Positions 9,087 to 18,767 are shown, counted from the first letter of the stretch. The stretch: 64,000 bases of DNA from a bacterium SCSIO 12741 (GCA_024398055.1 CP073749.1:4216594-4280593); one strand, 5' to 3'. Notes: a model not told the origin generated them from the letters alone. A program made the numbers and translations.

Positions 9087-10077
9087 TCCAGGTTTCTTTA
9101 CGGTTATTCAGATTTCTGCTTCTTAAATCGAACCAGGCTATTTCTATTGGCCCACTGGGCAGCATAGGTTCCCATTGTCGTGCCAATTTTATCAAGTCGC
9201 TATGGGAGCACTCTTCGAGGCGATAAACGTCGTATTTGTATTGAAAACGATCAAACAGAAAGGTGTCCCGTTTGAGCATGTATTTATTTCCTCCTTCGTT
9301 AGAAAATAAGCTTGTGTCCTGTAAAACTTCCCGGTCAAAATCACTAATCAACTCCTGACTTTTACCCGAGCGAAATCGCACCAACCAGGAAAACATCGGG
9401 AGTGACAGATCCATAGGTTTGGGATACTCGTCCAGCTTTCTTCGATACTTGCCGGCTTCCTCCACATTAAGAATTGAATTACGCTCTTTATAGTCGCTCA
9501 AATACCCCATGTTGTAAAGCATCAATTGACATCGATCTACCGGAGGCACTCCTCGATCTTCAAAATGCTTCAATTGATGCAACCTAACGGTAGAAATTAA
9601 TTGACTGCCACTCTTTTCTTTGATCTTCCGCAGCAAGTTAAAATAGGCATCCCGGGTGCCATCCGTCCAATCGCAATCCAATAGTATTTCCGGCGATTGA
9701 ATACCGAATCGATTGTTTAACTGATGAATCTTACCAGTCATGTTATCAGCTAATTCATCAATTTCTACAGAGCTTATTTTTATTAAGGATTGTTGAGTAA
9801 TGTAGATGCTGGGAATCCAATTTTGAGCGGGTAATGTGTCAGCGGATTGTAGAACGGAAACGGGAATCAACCTCCCTCCTTTTTTAACTACATCAAAGTA
9901 CCGGATGTATACCTTATTAACCGATTGATCGGCCAAAAAAGCCTGCTCTTCTTTCGAAAAATCAGCCTCAGATTTCCAATGATACATCGCCCATTCAACC
10001 GTCCGTTCAGGACCGCATGAAGCCATTAAAATACCCAGCAGTAATCCGGCTAAACTTGTGTAGAGAATCTTTTTCAT
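9061..10077 (-). CDS. Lipoprotein of unknown function, possible TIM-barrel-like
   Basis: The protein has 338 residues from ATG 10077, chosen because GGAG sits about eight bases upstream and because the residues that follow form a classic lipoprotein signal with lipobox MASC (Cys21). A longer start at 10092 would put extra charged residues in front of the signal. The body alternates strands and helices. Segments such as LLDCDWT, STVRLHQL and CQLMLYNMGY recall glycoside-hydrolase-like TIM barrels of the uncharacterised DUF3142 sort, in which acidic residues end strands. That resemblance is only an impression. It precedes and overlaps the 770-residue protein by 26 bases. Confidence 0.7.
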   Translation of the reverse strand: MKKILYTSLAGLLLGILMASCGPERTVEWAMYHWKSEADFSKEEQAFLADQSVNKVYIRYFDVVKKGGRLIPVSVLQSADTLPAQNWIPSIYITQQSLIKISSVEIDELADNMTGKIHQLNNRFGIQSPEILLDCDWTDGTRDAYFNLLRKIKEKSGSQLISTVRLHQLKHFEDRGVPPVDRCQLMLYNMGYLSDYKERNSILNVEEAGKYRRKLDEYPKPMDLSLPMFSWLVRFRSGKSQELISDFDREVLQDTSLFSNEGGNKYMLKRDTFLFDRFQYKYDVYRLEECSHSDLIKLARQWEPMLPSGPIEIAWFDLRSRNLNNRKETWNEIEQILN

Positions 10078-10112
10078 GGTCCGTCTCCACAAAGTAAACC
10101 ATTTCCGCTCAG

Positions 10113-10991
10113 CTATCGACGGATAAAGCGCTGCCTATGCACTGCTCCATCCTTTTGAGTAACCGCCAATACATAGCTACCAGCATGAAGTTCAGCAACC
10201 GATAAGCGATGCTGGGCACCTTCTAATACACCAGATTGCCATAATGAGCCGCGAATATCCAGAATTTGGAAAGATTGCCCCAATTGATCAGGGTCATTCC
10301 AGGAAATGAAATCTTCTGCCGGGTTTGGGCGCAGTTTAATGGAATAAGATGATTCATGAACAGCCATACCCGTTTGAATATTCTCTTGAAAATAGGCCTT
10401 TCCCCAGGTAGAAGGATCATCGATGGTGGCGGTTGGTGGCCAAAAATCATGGCGGTTGATGGTATTTGTAACGGCAAAGGCTATACCGATGGTATCGTTT
10501 TGGGAAAGGTCCAATCCAATCTTGGTAAAGGGGATTTCAATCTCTACCGTATCTGGATCTGGTGCGCTCATGGCCCAATTGCGTCTACCCCACCAATCGG
10601 ACTGCTCTCTTTTGCAATTGCTGTAATCGGAATGGGCGCCCTGAAAATGACAATCGGTGGCTGATATGTGAAACCAATGGTCGTCGATTTGCCAGTTTTG
10701 GGTTCGGGAGTAATTCAGGTCGATAAATATCTCAGGAAAGTTTGGGTTGCTTTGATGTGTCAGGTTTCCCATAAATATGAAAAAGAGCGATGAATCATTA
10801 CGTTGAAATCGAATTTGAATCAACTTTTGATTTCCGGTGGAAAAGATCATAGCTGAGTCATGATCACTCCATTCCTGTGAGGTGGTTTGCCCTTCAATAA
10901 AGGGCGTATCGTAGGTGGGGATGTAAATGCTGGACTGGGCTCTAATCAGCGTTGCAGGCAGCAATAGTGGCAAAAGGATTAGCAATCTCAT
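10113..10991 (-). CDS. T9SS-secreted protein with a CBM9/DOMON-like beta-sandwich
   Basis: The product has 292 residues. A signal peptide (about residues 1-18, ending IRAQ) is followed by a region starting IYIPTYDTPFIEGQ and running to about residue 205. Its pattern (IDG/IEG followed by EW, then FIFMGN, then an FPEIFIDLN segment) is that of carbohydrate-binding module family 9-like domains found in sugar-binding exported proteins. The C-terminal ~75 residues have the T9SS type A sorting layout: LRPNPAEDF, a hydrophobic strand pair, LHAGSYVLAVT, and a terminal basic strand. The protein is therefore probably exported across the outer membrane and anchored or released. Ligand unknown. It is on the same strand as the two genes downstream, with a gap of only 35 bases to the lipoprotein start. 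Confidence 0.75.
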   Translation of the reverse strand: MRLLILLPLLLPATLIRAQSSIYIPTYDTPFIEGQTTSQEWSDHDSAMIFSTGNQKLIQIRFQRNDSSLFFIFMGNLTHQSNPNFPEIFIDLNYSRTQNWQIDDHWFHISATDCHFQGAHSDYSNCKREQSDWWGRRNWAMSAPDPDTVEIEIPFTKIGLDLSQNDTIGIAFAVTNTINRHDFWPPTATIDDPSTWGKAYFQENIQTGMAVHESSYSIKLRPNPAEDFISWNDPDQLGQSFQILDIRGSLWQSGVLEGAQHRLSVAELHAGSYVLAVTQKDGAVHRQRFIRR

Positions 10992-11083
10992 AAGTAGGCG
11001 TTTGTTCGAATTACCGGATTTTTACGGATTCAAATTCAGCCAACATGATGAGCGGTTGAGATTCTGAGCAATCGGTGGTCAGC

Positions 11084-11995
11084 TCAGTTTAGAAGGCGGT
11101 ATTTGTTGGGTGTCATACCCGTTTGGAGCTTAAACATCCGGCTGAAATAATGGGGATAGTTGAAGCCCAATTTGTACGATATTTCGCTTACCGTGTACTC
11201 ACTTCCCAAGAGCAGGCTTTTCGCCCGATCAACTAAAGCTGTGTTGACATGATCCTTGAAGTTTTTTCCGGTTTCTTTCTTCAGTAAATCACTCAGGTAA
11301 TTGGCCGACAAATGGATACGCTCTGAAAAATAGCTTACGGTGGGAATTCCCTTTTCTTCAATTTCACCAGATTCAAAATAAGCCTGAAGCAACTGGTTAA
11401 ACTGAGACACCACCCCTTGATTGCTGGCAGTGCGGGTGTGAAACTGGCGTTCGTAGAATCGATTGCTGTAGTTGAGTATCATTTCAATGTTAGACACAAT
11501 CAAATCCCGACTATGGGCATCAATATTTTGGCTGTATTCGTATTTTATTTTCTCCACACAGTCACCAAGAAGTTGTTGCTCCCGATCGGAAAGATGAAGT
11601 GCCTCGTAGGTATCGTATGAAAAGAAGGAATACGTATGAATTTTGCTTCCTAAGTGTGTTTTCCGAATAAGATCAGGGTGAAAAAACAACATCCAACCAG
11701 AGTTCAGCCCTTCATTCATCTCTTGGCTTGCTGCCATAACCTGGCCTGGTTCATAAAAGATCAGCACTCCCTCGCTAAAGTCGAAACTCTTGCGGCCATA
11801 AACCATTCCACAATCAGAATCTTTCAGAGCCACACAATACAAATCTACCGCTACACGCTGCCCTTCCATTTCCTTAGGAATCTTAATGTCAGAAACATTG
11901 ACCACGCTTACCAAAGGATGTTCTGGAGGAGGACAATTGAGCCCTTCGAGCATTTGAGAGATGGAAGTTACCCGAATGATTTCATGGGAAGCCAT
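11084..11995 (-). CDS. AraC-family transcriptional regulator
   Basis: This 303-residue regulator has an N-terminal sensing domain (about 1-190) and a C-terminal pair of helix-turn-helix motifs (about 205-300). The DNA-binding part is clear: FSERIHLSANYLSDLLKKETG, then VSEISYKLGFNYPHYFSRMF and TGMTPNKYR, the family's signature second HTH. The N-terminal half lacks an obvious sugar-binding motif but contains GVLIFYEPGQVM, typical of cupin-like effector domains. The preceding (+ side) region up to the next gene is AT-rich with a TAATTTTA that could serve as a promoter -7 element. Target genes are unknown; the flanking T9SS proteins are the nearest candidates. Confidence 0.92.
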   Translation of the reverse strand: MASHEIIRVTSISQMLEGLNCPPPEHPLVSVVNVSDIKIPKEMEGQRVAVDLYCVALKDSDCGMVYGRKSFDFSEGVLIFYEPGQVMAASQEMNEGLNSGWMLFFHPDLIRKTHLGSKIHTYSFFSYDTYEALHLSDREQQLLGDCVEKIKYEYSQNIDAHSRDLIVSNIEMILNYSNRFYERQFHTRTASNQGVVSQFNQLLQAYFESGEIEEKGIPTVSYFSERIHLSANYLSDLLKKETGKNFKDHVNTALVDRAKSLLLGSEYTVSEISYKLGFNYPHYFSRMFKLQTGMTPNKYRLLN

Positions 11996-12106
11996 AATCG
12001 CACAATTAGATTCTTAAAATTACAATTATCTGATTGTACAAAGTTGACTGGATTATTCCAAGCAGGAAAACACATTTCACCGTAAAAACAACACTTTTCC
12101 GATATA

Positions 12107-13438
12107 CTATCGAAGAGTTACTTTCATTGGCCTTTGCGAGGATTTTGGGAATACGATCCAATATTGTCCTGACGAAAGCCCCGTAGGCACGGAAATCGGC
12201 ATTTCCTCTTCCCTATTTCCAATGGCCTGAACACCTCCTGAAGCATCCATCCAATAGTACGTTCCGATTACCGATGAACTCAGGTTTACCAGGTTATTAT
12301 GAGAGCATGGATTGGGGAATACTTTCGGTGACTCCTCATCTCTATCCATCAACTCCCAGGAGCCCAATTCAAAATCCCTTTTCAATAAAACATTCATGGG
12401 GCCAAAGGCAAACAAGGTTTGCCCGTTACTCTCCAATCTGTCCAGCCCTTGGGTTGTTTGATTACCGAAAAATTCCCGGGACCAGCTTTTTCCGCCATCT
12501 TCTGAACGAAAAATATGCCCATCCCGGGTGGAGAGGTAACCCCGTTCGTGGGAAGTAAAATGGATATCCGTAGCAGCGTCATTGCTGTCTACCAAAAAAT
12601 CCAGAGAAAGGGAGTCCCACGAACTACCCCAGTTTTCGGTTTTGTACAGTATTTGTGGCCTCTGCCACGATGAAGGACCTAACGCATAAGCAGTACCCTG
12701 GGAGGTGTAATTTACCCGCTCTATAGCCGAGTTCATACCCAATTCGAGGGTGTCCCAACTTACGCCTCCATTGGTTGTTGTAAAAAGAATGCCTCGGTAG
12801 GCAAACGTTCCATCCCAGGCTCCTGCTATGCCATTTAAATGGTCCGAAAAGTCAATTTCATTTACCGACCAGTAGGATTGGTCATCAATCGAACTCCATT
12901 GAGCTCCTCCGTTATCGGTGTAATAATGCCCACCTCCACTGGCTACTACACCACGCTGAGTATCAAAAAAGTGTAAGGAACCCTCTCCCAAGCTCAACCT
13001 CATTCCCTTGGGGCCTATTGATGTCCAGTTTTTTCCTCCGTTCACGGTTTGGTACAGGTAACCAGAAAATTGTTGCGTTTGCACACCTCTTCCCCGTACG
13101 ACCAAAAAACCATTGTTTGTATCCAAAAACTGAATGGCCAAAAAAGTGTAGTTCTGTAAGGGCAACTGAGGAGTAATCTTCTGCCAACTCTGCCCGCCAT
13201 TGAGGGTACGGTAAATGTCAGTGCTTTGGGTAAACGTGGTTCCCACCAAGCTGAAACCCAATTGATCATCCGTAAAGCTTATTTTGTTGTGGTAAATGTT
13301 TTGAATGGAGCTAACATTCGTCCAGCTTTGAGCCTGAACAGGACCGGAAAGAACAATGGTTGTAATCAATAGAACCAAATACGCAGGTAGTAAACCGGTG
13401 TTCCTGGTATTCACTAAGTTGGATTCTTGATTTTTCAT
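12107..13438 (-). CDS. T9SS-secreted BNR/YCF48-like beta-propeller protein
   Basis: The 443-residue product has a signal sequence that ends near GPVQAQ. Repeated Asp-box/BNR-like motifs follow, such as YRTLNGGQSW, YQTVNGGKNW, TDNGGAQW, TTNGGVSW, YKTENWGSSW and RSEDGGKSW, spaced about 45-60 residues apart. They indicate a multi-bladed propeller of the sortilin/YCF48 kind. The last ~75 residues form a T9SS sorting domain: VFPNPCSHNN, then LSSGQYWIVF and a terminal KVTLR. I place the start at ATG 13438 because the extra ten residues of the longer frame do not belong to a signal peptide. Such proteins are usually surface-exposed; the ligand is unknown. It lies between two AraC-type genes. Confidence 0.8.
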   Translation of the reverse strand: MKNQESNLVNTRNTGLLPAYLVLLITTIVLSGPVQAQSWTNVSSIQNIYHNKISFTDDQLGFSLVGTTFTQSTDIYRTLNGGQSWQKITPQLPLQNYTFLAIQFLDTNNGFLVVRGRGVQTQQFSGYLYQTVNGGKNWTSIGPKGMRLSLGEGSLHFFDTQRGVVASGGGHYYTDNGGAQWSSIDDQSYWSVNEIDFSDHLNGIAGAWDGTFAYRGILFTTTNGGVSWDTLELGMNSAIERVNYTSQGTAYALGPSSWQRPQILYKTENWGSSWDSLSLDFLVDSNDAATDIHFTSHERGYLSTRDGHIFRSEDGGKSWSREFFGNQTTQGLDRLESNGQTLFAFGPMNVLLKRDFELGSWELMDRDEESPKVFPNPCSHNNLVNLSSSVIGTYYWMDASGGVQAIGNREEEMPISVPTGLSSGQYWIVFPKSSQRPMKVTLR

Positions 13439-13490
13439 GGTATTCAGGTTTAGACTCAAAGGTCTCAATCATCTGAAAACCATGATGGTA

Positions 13491-14369
13491 CTATTTCTGT
13501 TTCGAATGGTACTTTTTCCGATTTTGTTCTCTAAACTCACCGGGGGAGCAAGATGCCCATTTTTTAAACCAACGGGTAAAGTAGGCGTTATCCTTAAATT
13601 GTAACCCATAGGCAATTTCCTTGATGGACTGATCCGAATGCAACAGCAATCGTTTAGCTTCGAGCAGAAGTCTCCGAGCCATCAAAGTAACGGCGGGTTG
13701 TCCAAAATCCCTTTTTAGTTCTTGGTTGAGTTTATCGTCTGACACATGCAACTGCTCGCAGTAAAACGAAACCGGTTGACGCGACAGATAATGCTTTTCC
13801 AAAAGAACCTGGAAGTTTCTACTGGTACTGCTCAAATCCATCGACTGGGAATAGTCGTATAAGCGATGGCATTTGAGTAAAAGGATTTTGAGGTAGTGGT
13901 ATATCAATTGGTTGAAGCCTACTCCCCTTTTTTCAACCTCCTGTTTGATTTGGTCTACCCATACCAAAAGATCGTCAAAGTCGTCCTTATTGGGTTTAAT
14001 GATGGGTTGACGGCCGCTTTGCATGAAGGGAATCCGAGTCAAAAGCTGACCACCCTCCTCCTGGTTTTGAATAAATTCAGGCGCAAATTTGAGTACCCAT
14101 CCCGTAGTTTCGGGGGTTCTTCGGATGTAGTGAATTTGACCGGGAGAAAGAAAATGAAAGTGCCCAGGAACGATTTGCCATTCCTGAAAATCGATCATGT
14201 GTAAGCCCGATCCGGTGAGAAACAAAAAGAGTTCATAATAGCCATGCCGATGCGGAGCTATGGGATTATAGCCCGTATTAGCAGCCAATCGTTCCAGTTT
14301 GAAGGGCATTCCCTCCAACGGATTGGTCGCTAACTGAAATTCTGGAATTGCATTCAGTTTGTCGCGCAA
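13491..14369 (-). CDS. AraC-family transcriptional regulator with cupin N-terminus
   Basis: This is a 292-residue regulator. The N-terminal cupin is recognisable from PHRHGYYELFLFLTGSG and the later LSPGQIHYIRR, which carry the conserved His and Gly turns. The C-terminal DNA-binding half has HVSDDKLNQELKRDFG followed by IKEIAYGLQFKDNAYFTRWFKKW and SPGEFRE, the canonical AraC double HTH. The frame begins at TTG 14369; the next ATG (14309) would delete the first strand of the cupin, so the TTG is preferred. A near-consensus -7 box, TACCTTCG, sits at 14373-14380 on the minus strand, so close to the TTG that the message might be almost leaderless. Confidence 0.9.
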   Translation of the reverse strand: MRDKLNAIPEFQLATNPLEGMPFKLERLAANTGYNPIAPHRHGYYELFLFLTGSGLHMIDFQEWQIVPGHFHFLSPGQIHYIRRTPETTGWVLKFAPEFIQNQEEGGQLLTRIPFMQSGRQPIIKPNKDDFDDLLVWVDQIKQEVEKRGVGFNQLIYHYLKILLLKCHRLYDYSQSMDLSSTSRNFQVLLEKHYLSRQPVSFYCEQLHVSDDKLNQELKRDFGQPAVTLMARRLLLEAKRLLLHSDQSIKEIAYGLQFKDNAYFTRWFKKWASCSPGEFREQNRKKYHSKQK

Positions 14370-14450
14370 AATCGAAGGTACTAAGAGGTTCGACTTACTC
14401 TATTCACACTAAAATCTACGAAGGGTTGGTAACTCTGAATCAGGATTCAC

Positions 14451-16385
14451 CTATGGAAGGGTAATCAGTACCCTAAGATCATCTTCTTCAGAATAGAGCA
14501 CATAAGTACCTGCAGCAAGGGTTTCTGAATGAATATACCATTCTCCGGACTCCCCTTTTTCCAAAACACCTTCACCATTTAGCAATTGACCAAATAGGTT
14601 GGTCAGTTTAGGAACACCTGTTGTACTATTCATTCCGGTTACTTGAATCAGGGACTGATTGGTCAAGTAGAAAACTTTGGGTTTTGATGCACTTTCCAGG
14701 TTGTTTCGGTAATTAAGTCGAATGGATGAATATTCGTACTGTCCGTCAAAATCAATCTGCTTTAGGCGGTAGTAAGAATGACCAGTCAACGGATCATAAT
14801 CCGAAAACTCATATTCCTTAAAATCGGATGAGAAACCTGCGGCGCCAACCTGCCCTATTTCTTTCCATTGATCTTTATCAGCTGAACGCTCCACCGAGAA
14901 GTAATCTGAATTGATTTCAGACCAGGTATTCCAGTACAGATCTACTTGATCTTCTCTATTTTGAATTTGAAATTCGCCCAGCTCAACCGGTAAAGGAGTT
15001 GCCGTATTCGTGGAGGCAATGGTAATGAAACGCGTGGTATTACTGGGAATATGGGTAGTTGAGATACCGGTTACACTCACTACTCCGCCAGCATAGGAAA
15101 TACTTACTCCATCACCTGCATCAATAATAGTGGCGTTGCTAAAGTCTCCATCACTATCGACCAAAAGCCTAAGATGACTTGCAGTAACCGATCCATTTCC
15201 ACAACCCGCAATTTTAAAATCCACTCCAAAAGTCCCGGTAAAGCGACTGTTGGTCACCTTCCACTCTCGATTCAGGCGACTGTTTACTCCAGCAGGAATT
15301 TCTGAAATGGTGCTGGGTTGGGCACACATAAAGCCGTTATTATGCCCCATAATCACATACGCCCGATCTGCTCCAAAATTTCCTGTTGTGGCCGTATTGG
15401 ATGCATTGCTTGTGGCTAAGGAACTGGCATAAATTCGCATGGTGTCACTGGCATCATGAGACTGTTTTTGCAACAGTTCTTCGTTATCATCTCGTCCAAT
15501 CCCGATAATATCATTGCTGTAGGTAGAAACGTTGTATATCGTCTCCCCAGCCGTATTTTCGTAATTGTTGGGCAGAGTCATTCCATATTTAATGGCCAGG
15601 TAGCTTTCTACTCTCGATCGATTGGTACTACTGAGGGCTGAACCGAAGATTCCCATTTCAGCAATAAATCCATCGTAAGACTGCGCTTCCCCGTTTCCAT
15701 GTAAGCCCATTTTGATGTCGCTAGCCATGTCGGTCCCATTGTTGGTCTCCGTTCGGTTGCTTGAACCATTTTCAGCCCCATCTACCCGCCAATTGAAATC
15801 GGAATTGGAGGTACCGTTGACCGTTCTTGACATTTGAAGAATATGCGTTTGGCCATCGTTAATGGTCGTTGTAGCAGCTACATCAAAATCACCATTTCGG
15901 CCACCACCTACATGAAATTTGCCATTGTTGTCTAAGGTGATCGCTATATCCATGGCAATATTTTCATCACCGCCATAAAAAAGAGGTTGCCCCCAAAATG
16001 CCGTATTACTGGTAGTTTGAGAGGTTTGAACGACCATGTAAAAATCGAAATCACCAACCTCGGCATTGTCCAAATCGAAATAACTGTCGTTGGAGGTACC
16101 GGAGTTATCTATAAACTCAAGTACTGGATTGTAGTTGATGTTATCACTTGTATTGTTGCGGTAAATCGGGCGATTGGATGATGTACTTTGAGTACATGAA
16201 TTGGAGTTGATCTGATCGAGCCAACCACTTACTCGATCTCCATTCTCTGCTGGATTGGAGGCTGATTCTTCTACTCCGGCATCCGCTTTCAACCAAAAGC
16301 TACCAGAAACATTTCCTGGAGATTGCCCCCAGGCAGTTGCGGTAAGCAGGATCAACAGGGATCCAAGGATCGTTCGTTTTTTCAT
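14451..16385 (-). CDS. T9SS-secreted LamG/concanavalin-like protein with DUF8202-type region
   Basis: The product has 644 residues from ATG 16385, where a standard signal peptide (MKKRTILG to AWGQ) begins; the longer upstream frame adds 19 unrelated residues. Residues about 25-270 read as a LamG/concanavalin-like lectin fold (SGSFWLKADAG, then FDFYMVVQTSQ, GQPLFYGG and SYDGFIAEMGIFG). The region RVESYLAIKYGMTL is the hallmark of an uncharacterised Bacteroidota domain commonly found next to it. Near residue 470 comes a fibronectin-like module before the sorting domain (VELGEFQIQN, YFSVERSAD, YYRLKQIDFDGQYEYS). The C-terminus is T9SS-like and ends LVITLP-style. It is very Asn/Thr/Ser rich, as is usual for secreted proteins. 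Binding target unknown. Confidence 0.78.
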   Translation of the reverse strand: MKKRTILGSLLILLTATAWGQSPGNVSGSFWLKADAGVEESASNPAENGDRVSGWLDQINSNSCTQSTSSNRPIYRNNTSDNINYNPVLEFIDNSGTSNDSYFDLDNAEVGDFDFYMVVQTSQTTSNTAFWGQPLFYGGDENIAMDIAITLDNNGKFHVGGGRNGDFDVAATTTINDGQTHILQMSRTVNGTSNSDFNWRVDGAENGSSNRTETNNGTDMASDIKMGLHGNGEAQSYDGFIAEMGIFGSALSSTNRSRVESYLAIKYGMTLPNNYENTAGETIYNVSTYSNDIIGIGRDDNEELLQKQSHDASDTMRIYASSLATSNASNTATTGNFGADRAYVIMGHNNGFMCAQPSTISEIPAGVNSRLNREWKVTNSRFTGTFGVDFKIAGCGNGSVTASHLRLLVDSDGDFSNATIIDAGDGVSISYAGGVVSVTGISTTHIPSNTTRFITIASTNTATPLPVELGEFQIQNREDQVDLYWNTWSEINSDYFSVERSADKDQWKEIGQVGAAGFSSDFKEYEFSDYDPLTGHSYYRLKQIDFDGQYEYSSIRLNYRNNLESASKPKVFYLTNQSLIQVTGMNSTTGVPKLTNLFGQLLNGEGVLEKGESGEWYIHSETLAAGTYVLYSEEDDLRVLITLP

Positions 16386-16582
16386 GAACTTTGAAATCAA
16401 TACAAATCGTCTGGGTTGAAAACTGAGTGCGAAGTAGGACAACTTACTTTAACCATCCATGTATCCCCTCGATTTTCAACTCCTTAAATCGATCAGTTAC
16501 TGAAACCTTATTTTGAAGCCGCGAATATAAGGGAACCTCGAAGTATTGATGGTTTAACTTTTAGCAGACTGAGTTATTAAAG

Positions 16583-16612
16583 CAAAAAAAAGCCCCGAAT
16601 ATTATCCGGGGC
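16583..16612 (-). terminator. Rho-independent terminator after the SulP gene
   Basis: On the minus strand, GCCCCG pairs with CGGGGC around an 8- to 9-base AT loop and is followed directly by a run of T residues. It begins about 30 bases after the stop of the transporter gene. Confidence 0.9.
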
Positions 16613-16641
16613 CTTGGTGTTAATCATTCTGATTTTCACCT

Positions 16642-18297
16642 TTACTTTTCTTCACCACCATCGGCTATTCGCTTCTTAACTTTGGGCTCTTCTTTAATAG
16701 CCTTGTTAAAATGCTCTTCCGTGTGTGGATGGAGTTGATCTTCTAATCCAAGAAACTCTACTTCTATTTTTCGGGAAGCGGCTCCCTGTTCAAAATCCTG
16801 AATAATCTCCAACACATCGGCATCGATGGAGGTCGTTTTTACTGCATCAATTACCACGTGCGTATCATCTGGAATTTGATCTAAGGTTCTAAGCAAACCA
16901 GCTTTGTGCAAGAAGGTCATGTGCTCACCCAAGTGAATGGTGATTGAACGATGTGAATCGTAGTTATTCAAGTCAAAGTGGTAAGGCGTGCGGTAGTTTT
17001 TCCATAGGATGTGGAAAAAGGCAACTACCAATCCCATTCCAATACCGATCAAAAGGTCAGTAAATAGAATACCGAAAATGGTTACGGCAAATGGGATGAA
17101 CTGCTCTTTACCGGAGTGGTACATTTGACGGATCAACGATGGCTTAGCTAATTTGTAACCTACTACAAACAACACGGCGGCCAAACTGGAAAGAGGAATC
17201 AAATTCAAGAAATTGGGAATGCTGAAAACACAAACCAATAGCAAAATACCGTGGAAAAAGGCAGAAGCCCAGGATTTACCCCCAGACATCATGTTGGCGG
17301 AGCTTCGTACAATTACCTGAGTAATAGGCAAACCTCCAATAAATCCGGAGATCATGTTACCTACCCCTTGCGCTACCAATTCGCGATTGGTTGGTGTAAT
17401 TCGTTTCTCAGGGTCCAATTTATCCGTTGCCTCGACACATAATAGGGTTTCCAAACTGGCTACCACCGCAATGGTTAAAGCCACCAGGTAGAGGTCTGGG
17501 TTATCCCAAACAGAAAAATCAGGAAAGGTGAATTGACCAGCAAAACTGGAAATGGAATCGGCTACAGGAATATTAACCATTTGCTTCGATTGCAACGACA
17601 TGGAGCCTCCTGAGCTAAAAAATTGATTGAGTCCGATACCTGCTAACACCGCCATCAATGGTCCTGAAATGTAGCGAGTAAAGGAAAGCTTCTTCATAAA
17701 TGGACGATCCCAAATAATAAGCAGTGCCAAGGAAACAAGGGCTACAGTGATGGCGCCACTTGCTCCAGGAGCACCATTTATCAGGTTTTCGATAGCACGA
17801 ATAATTTCGGTGAAGGTGTTTTCGCCATCGGCTTGGAAGAAGGACATTTCTCCTTCAAAATCTTCATCATATCCCAAGGAGTGAGGAATTTGTTTCAGGA
17901 TAATGGTAATACCAATCCCCGAAAGCATTCCTTTAATTACTGATGAAGGAAAATAGTAACCAATAACTCCCGCCTTAATGACACCGAGAATCAATTGAAT
18001 TAATCCGGCCAAAACAACGGCGAAGAGAAAGGCTTCAAAGGTTCCCAAATCTTTTAGGGCGCCCAGAACGATTACAATAAGGCCGGCTGCTGGGCCACTT
18101 ACTCCCAGTGCAGATCCACTGATCATGGAGACCACGATACCGCCAACGATACCGGCAATTAGTCCTGCAAACAAGGGTACTCCGGATGCCAGAGCAATAC
18201 CTAAACACAAAGGCAAGGCAACGAGGAATACTACTACACTCGCAGGTAAATCATATTTAAGGTTCTCAAAGAACCCGGGTTTTTGGTGAGGTGTCAT
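16642..18297 (-). CDS. SulP-family anion transporter with STAS domain
   Basis: This 551-residue inner-membrane transporter belongs to the SLC26/SulP family, which moves sulfate, bicarbonate or related anions. About 12-14 hydrophobic segments fill residues 20-430. The opening NLKYDLPASVVVFLVALPLCLGIALASG and SGSALGVSGPAAGL are the family's conserved TM1 and TM3 segments (substrate-binding region). TNRELVAQGVGNMISGFIGGLPITQVIVRSS is the conserved TM8-10 hairpin. A C-terminal STAS domain occupies about 450-530. No carbonic anhydrase gene is adjacent, so bicarbonate (BicA-like) versus sulfate cannot be decided. The message ends at a strong hairpin terminator. Confidence 0.93.
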   Translation of the reverse strand: MTPHQKPGFFENLKYDLPASVVVFLVALPLCLGIALASGVPLFAGLIAGIVGGIVVSMISGSALGVSGPAAGLIVIVLGALKDLGTFEAFLFAVVLAGLIQLILGVIKAGVIGYYFPSSVIKGMLSGIGITIILKQIPHSLGYDEDFEGEMSFFQADGENTFTEIIRAIENLINGAPGASGAITVALVSLALLIIWDRPFMKKLSFTRYISGPLMAVLAGIGLNQFFSSGGSMSLQSKQMVNIPVADSISSFAGQFTFPDFSVWDNPDLYLVALTIAVVASLETLLCVEATDKLDPEKRITPTNRELVAQGVGNMISGFIGGLPITQVIVRSSANMMSGGKSWASAFFHGILLLVCVFSIPNFLNLIPLSSLAAVLFVVGYKLAKPSLIRQMYHSGKEQFIPFAVTIFGILFTDLLIGIGMGLVVAFFHILWKNYRTPYHFDLNNYDSHRSITIHLGEHMTFLHKAGLLRTLDQIPDDTHVVIDAVKTTSIDADVLEIIQDFEQGAASRKIEVEFLGLEDQLHPHTEEHFNKAIKEEPKVKKRIADGGEEK

Positions 18298-18431
18298 ACG
18301 CTTTTTTTCTACCGCTCGTGGCGGAATCTTAAAATTTTAATTAATACCCGATCCGTCGTAATTGACGTGTCAGAAGAAGAAATTATTGGATTGGAGAGAC
18401 AGAAAAATAACCTTAGTTACAGGCTACGAGA

Positions 18432-18767
18432 TTAGGCGGAATAAAGTTCCGGAGGTGGGGTCAAAATATCTGGACACAGGTCGTGCCAATGGGTGGTCAG
18501 ATAATGAAAACGTGACCATTGGTCCTGTACAAAGCAGTCGCCAATGGCGACCAAATGAAGGTAGTCATCAATTTCGGTTTCGTTTTTCTTTTCTTCCGCT
18601 TCTTTTTCTCCTTCCTGCTCCCCTTTCTCGGTCCACTCGGTATTGACTTGTTTAACGATAATTTCGCTAATCACGTGATCAGTTAATAGCACAATGGCCA
18701 ACATCAAAAAGAAGAGTCTCACCCATTTCTTTCGCAAAGGATTGATATAACTGCTTTGTGGCTTCAA
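18432..18767 (-). CDS. Small membrane-anchored protein of unknown function
   Basis: This 111-residue protein has one hydrophobic segment (about residues 17-33) after a basic N-terminus, then a highly charged Glu/Lys stretch (EGEKEAEEKKNETE), then a C-terminal part with HYLTTHWHDLCPD. I recognise no family. Its ATG overlaps the stop of the TetR gene (ATGA at 18764-18767), so it is very probably co-translated with it and under the same control. Its position suggests an accessory or target of the regulator, but nothing in the sequence gives a function. Confidence 0.6.
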   Translation of the reverse strand: MKPQSSYINPLRKKWVRLFFLMLAIVLLTDHVISEIIVKQVNTEWTEKGEQEGEKEAEEKKNETEIDDYLHLVAIGDCFVQDQWSRFHYLTTHWHDLCPDILTPPPELYSA

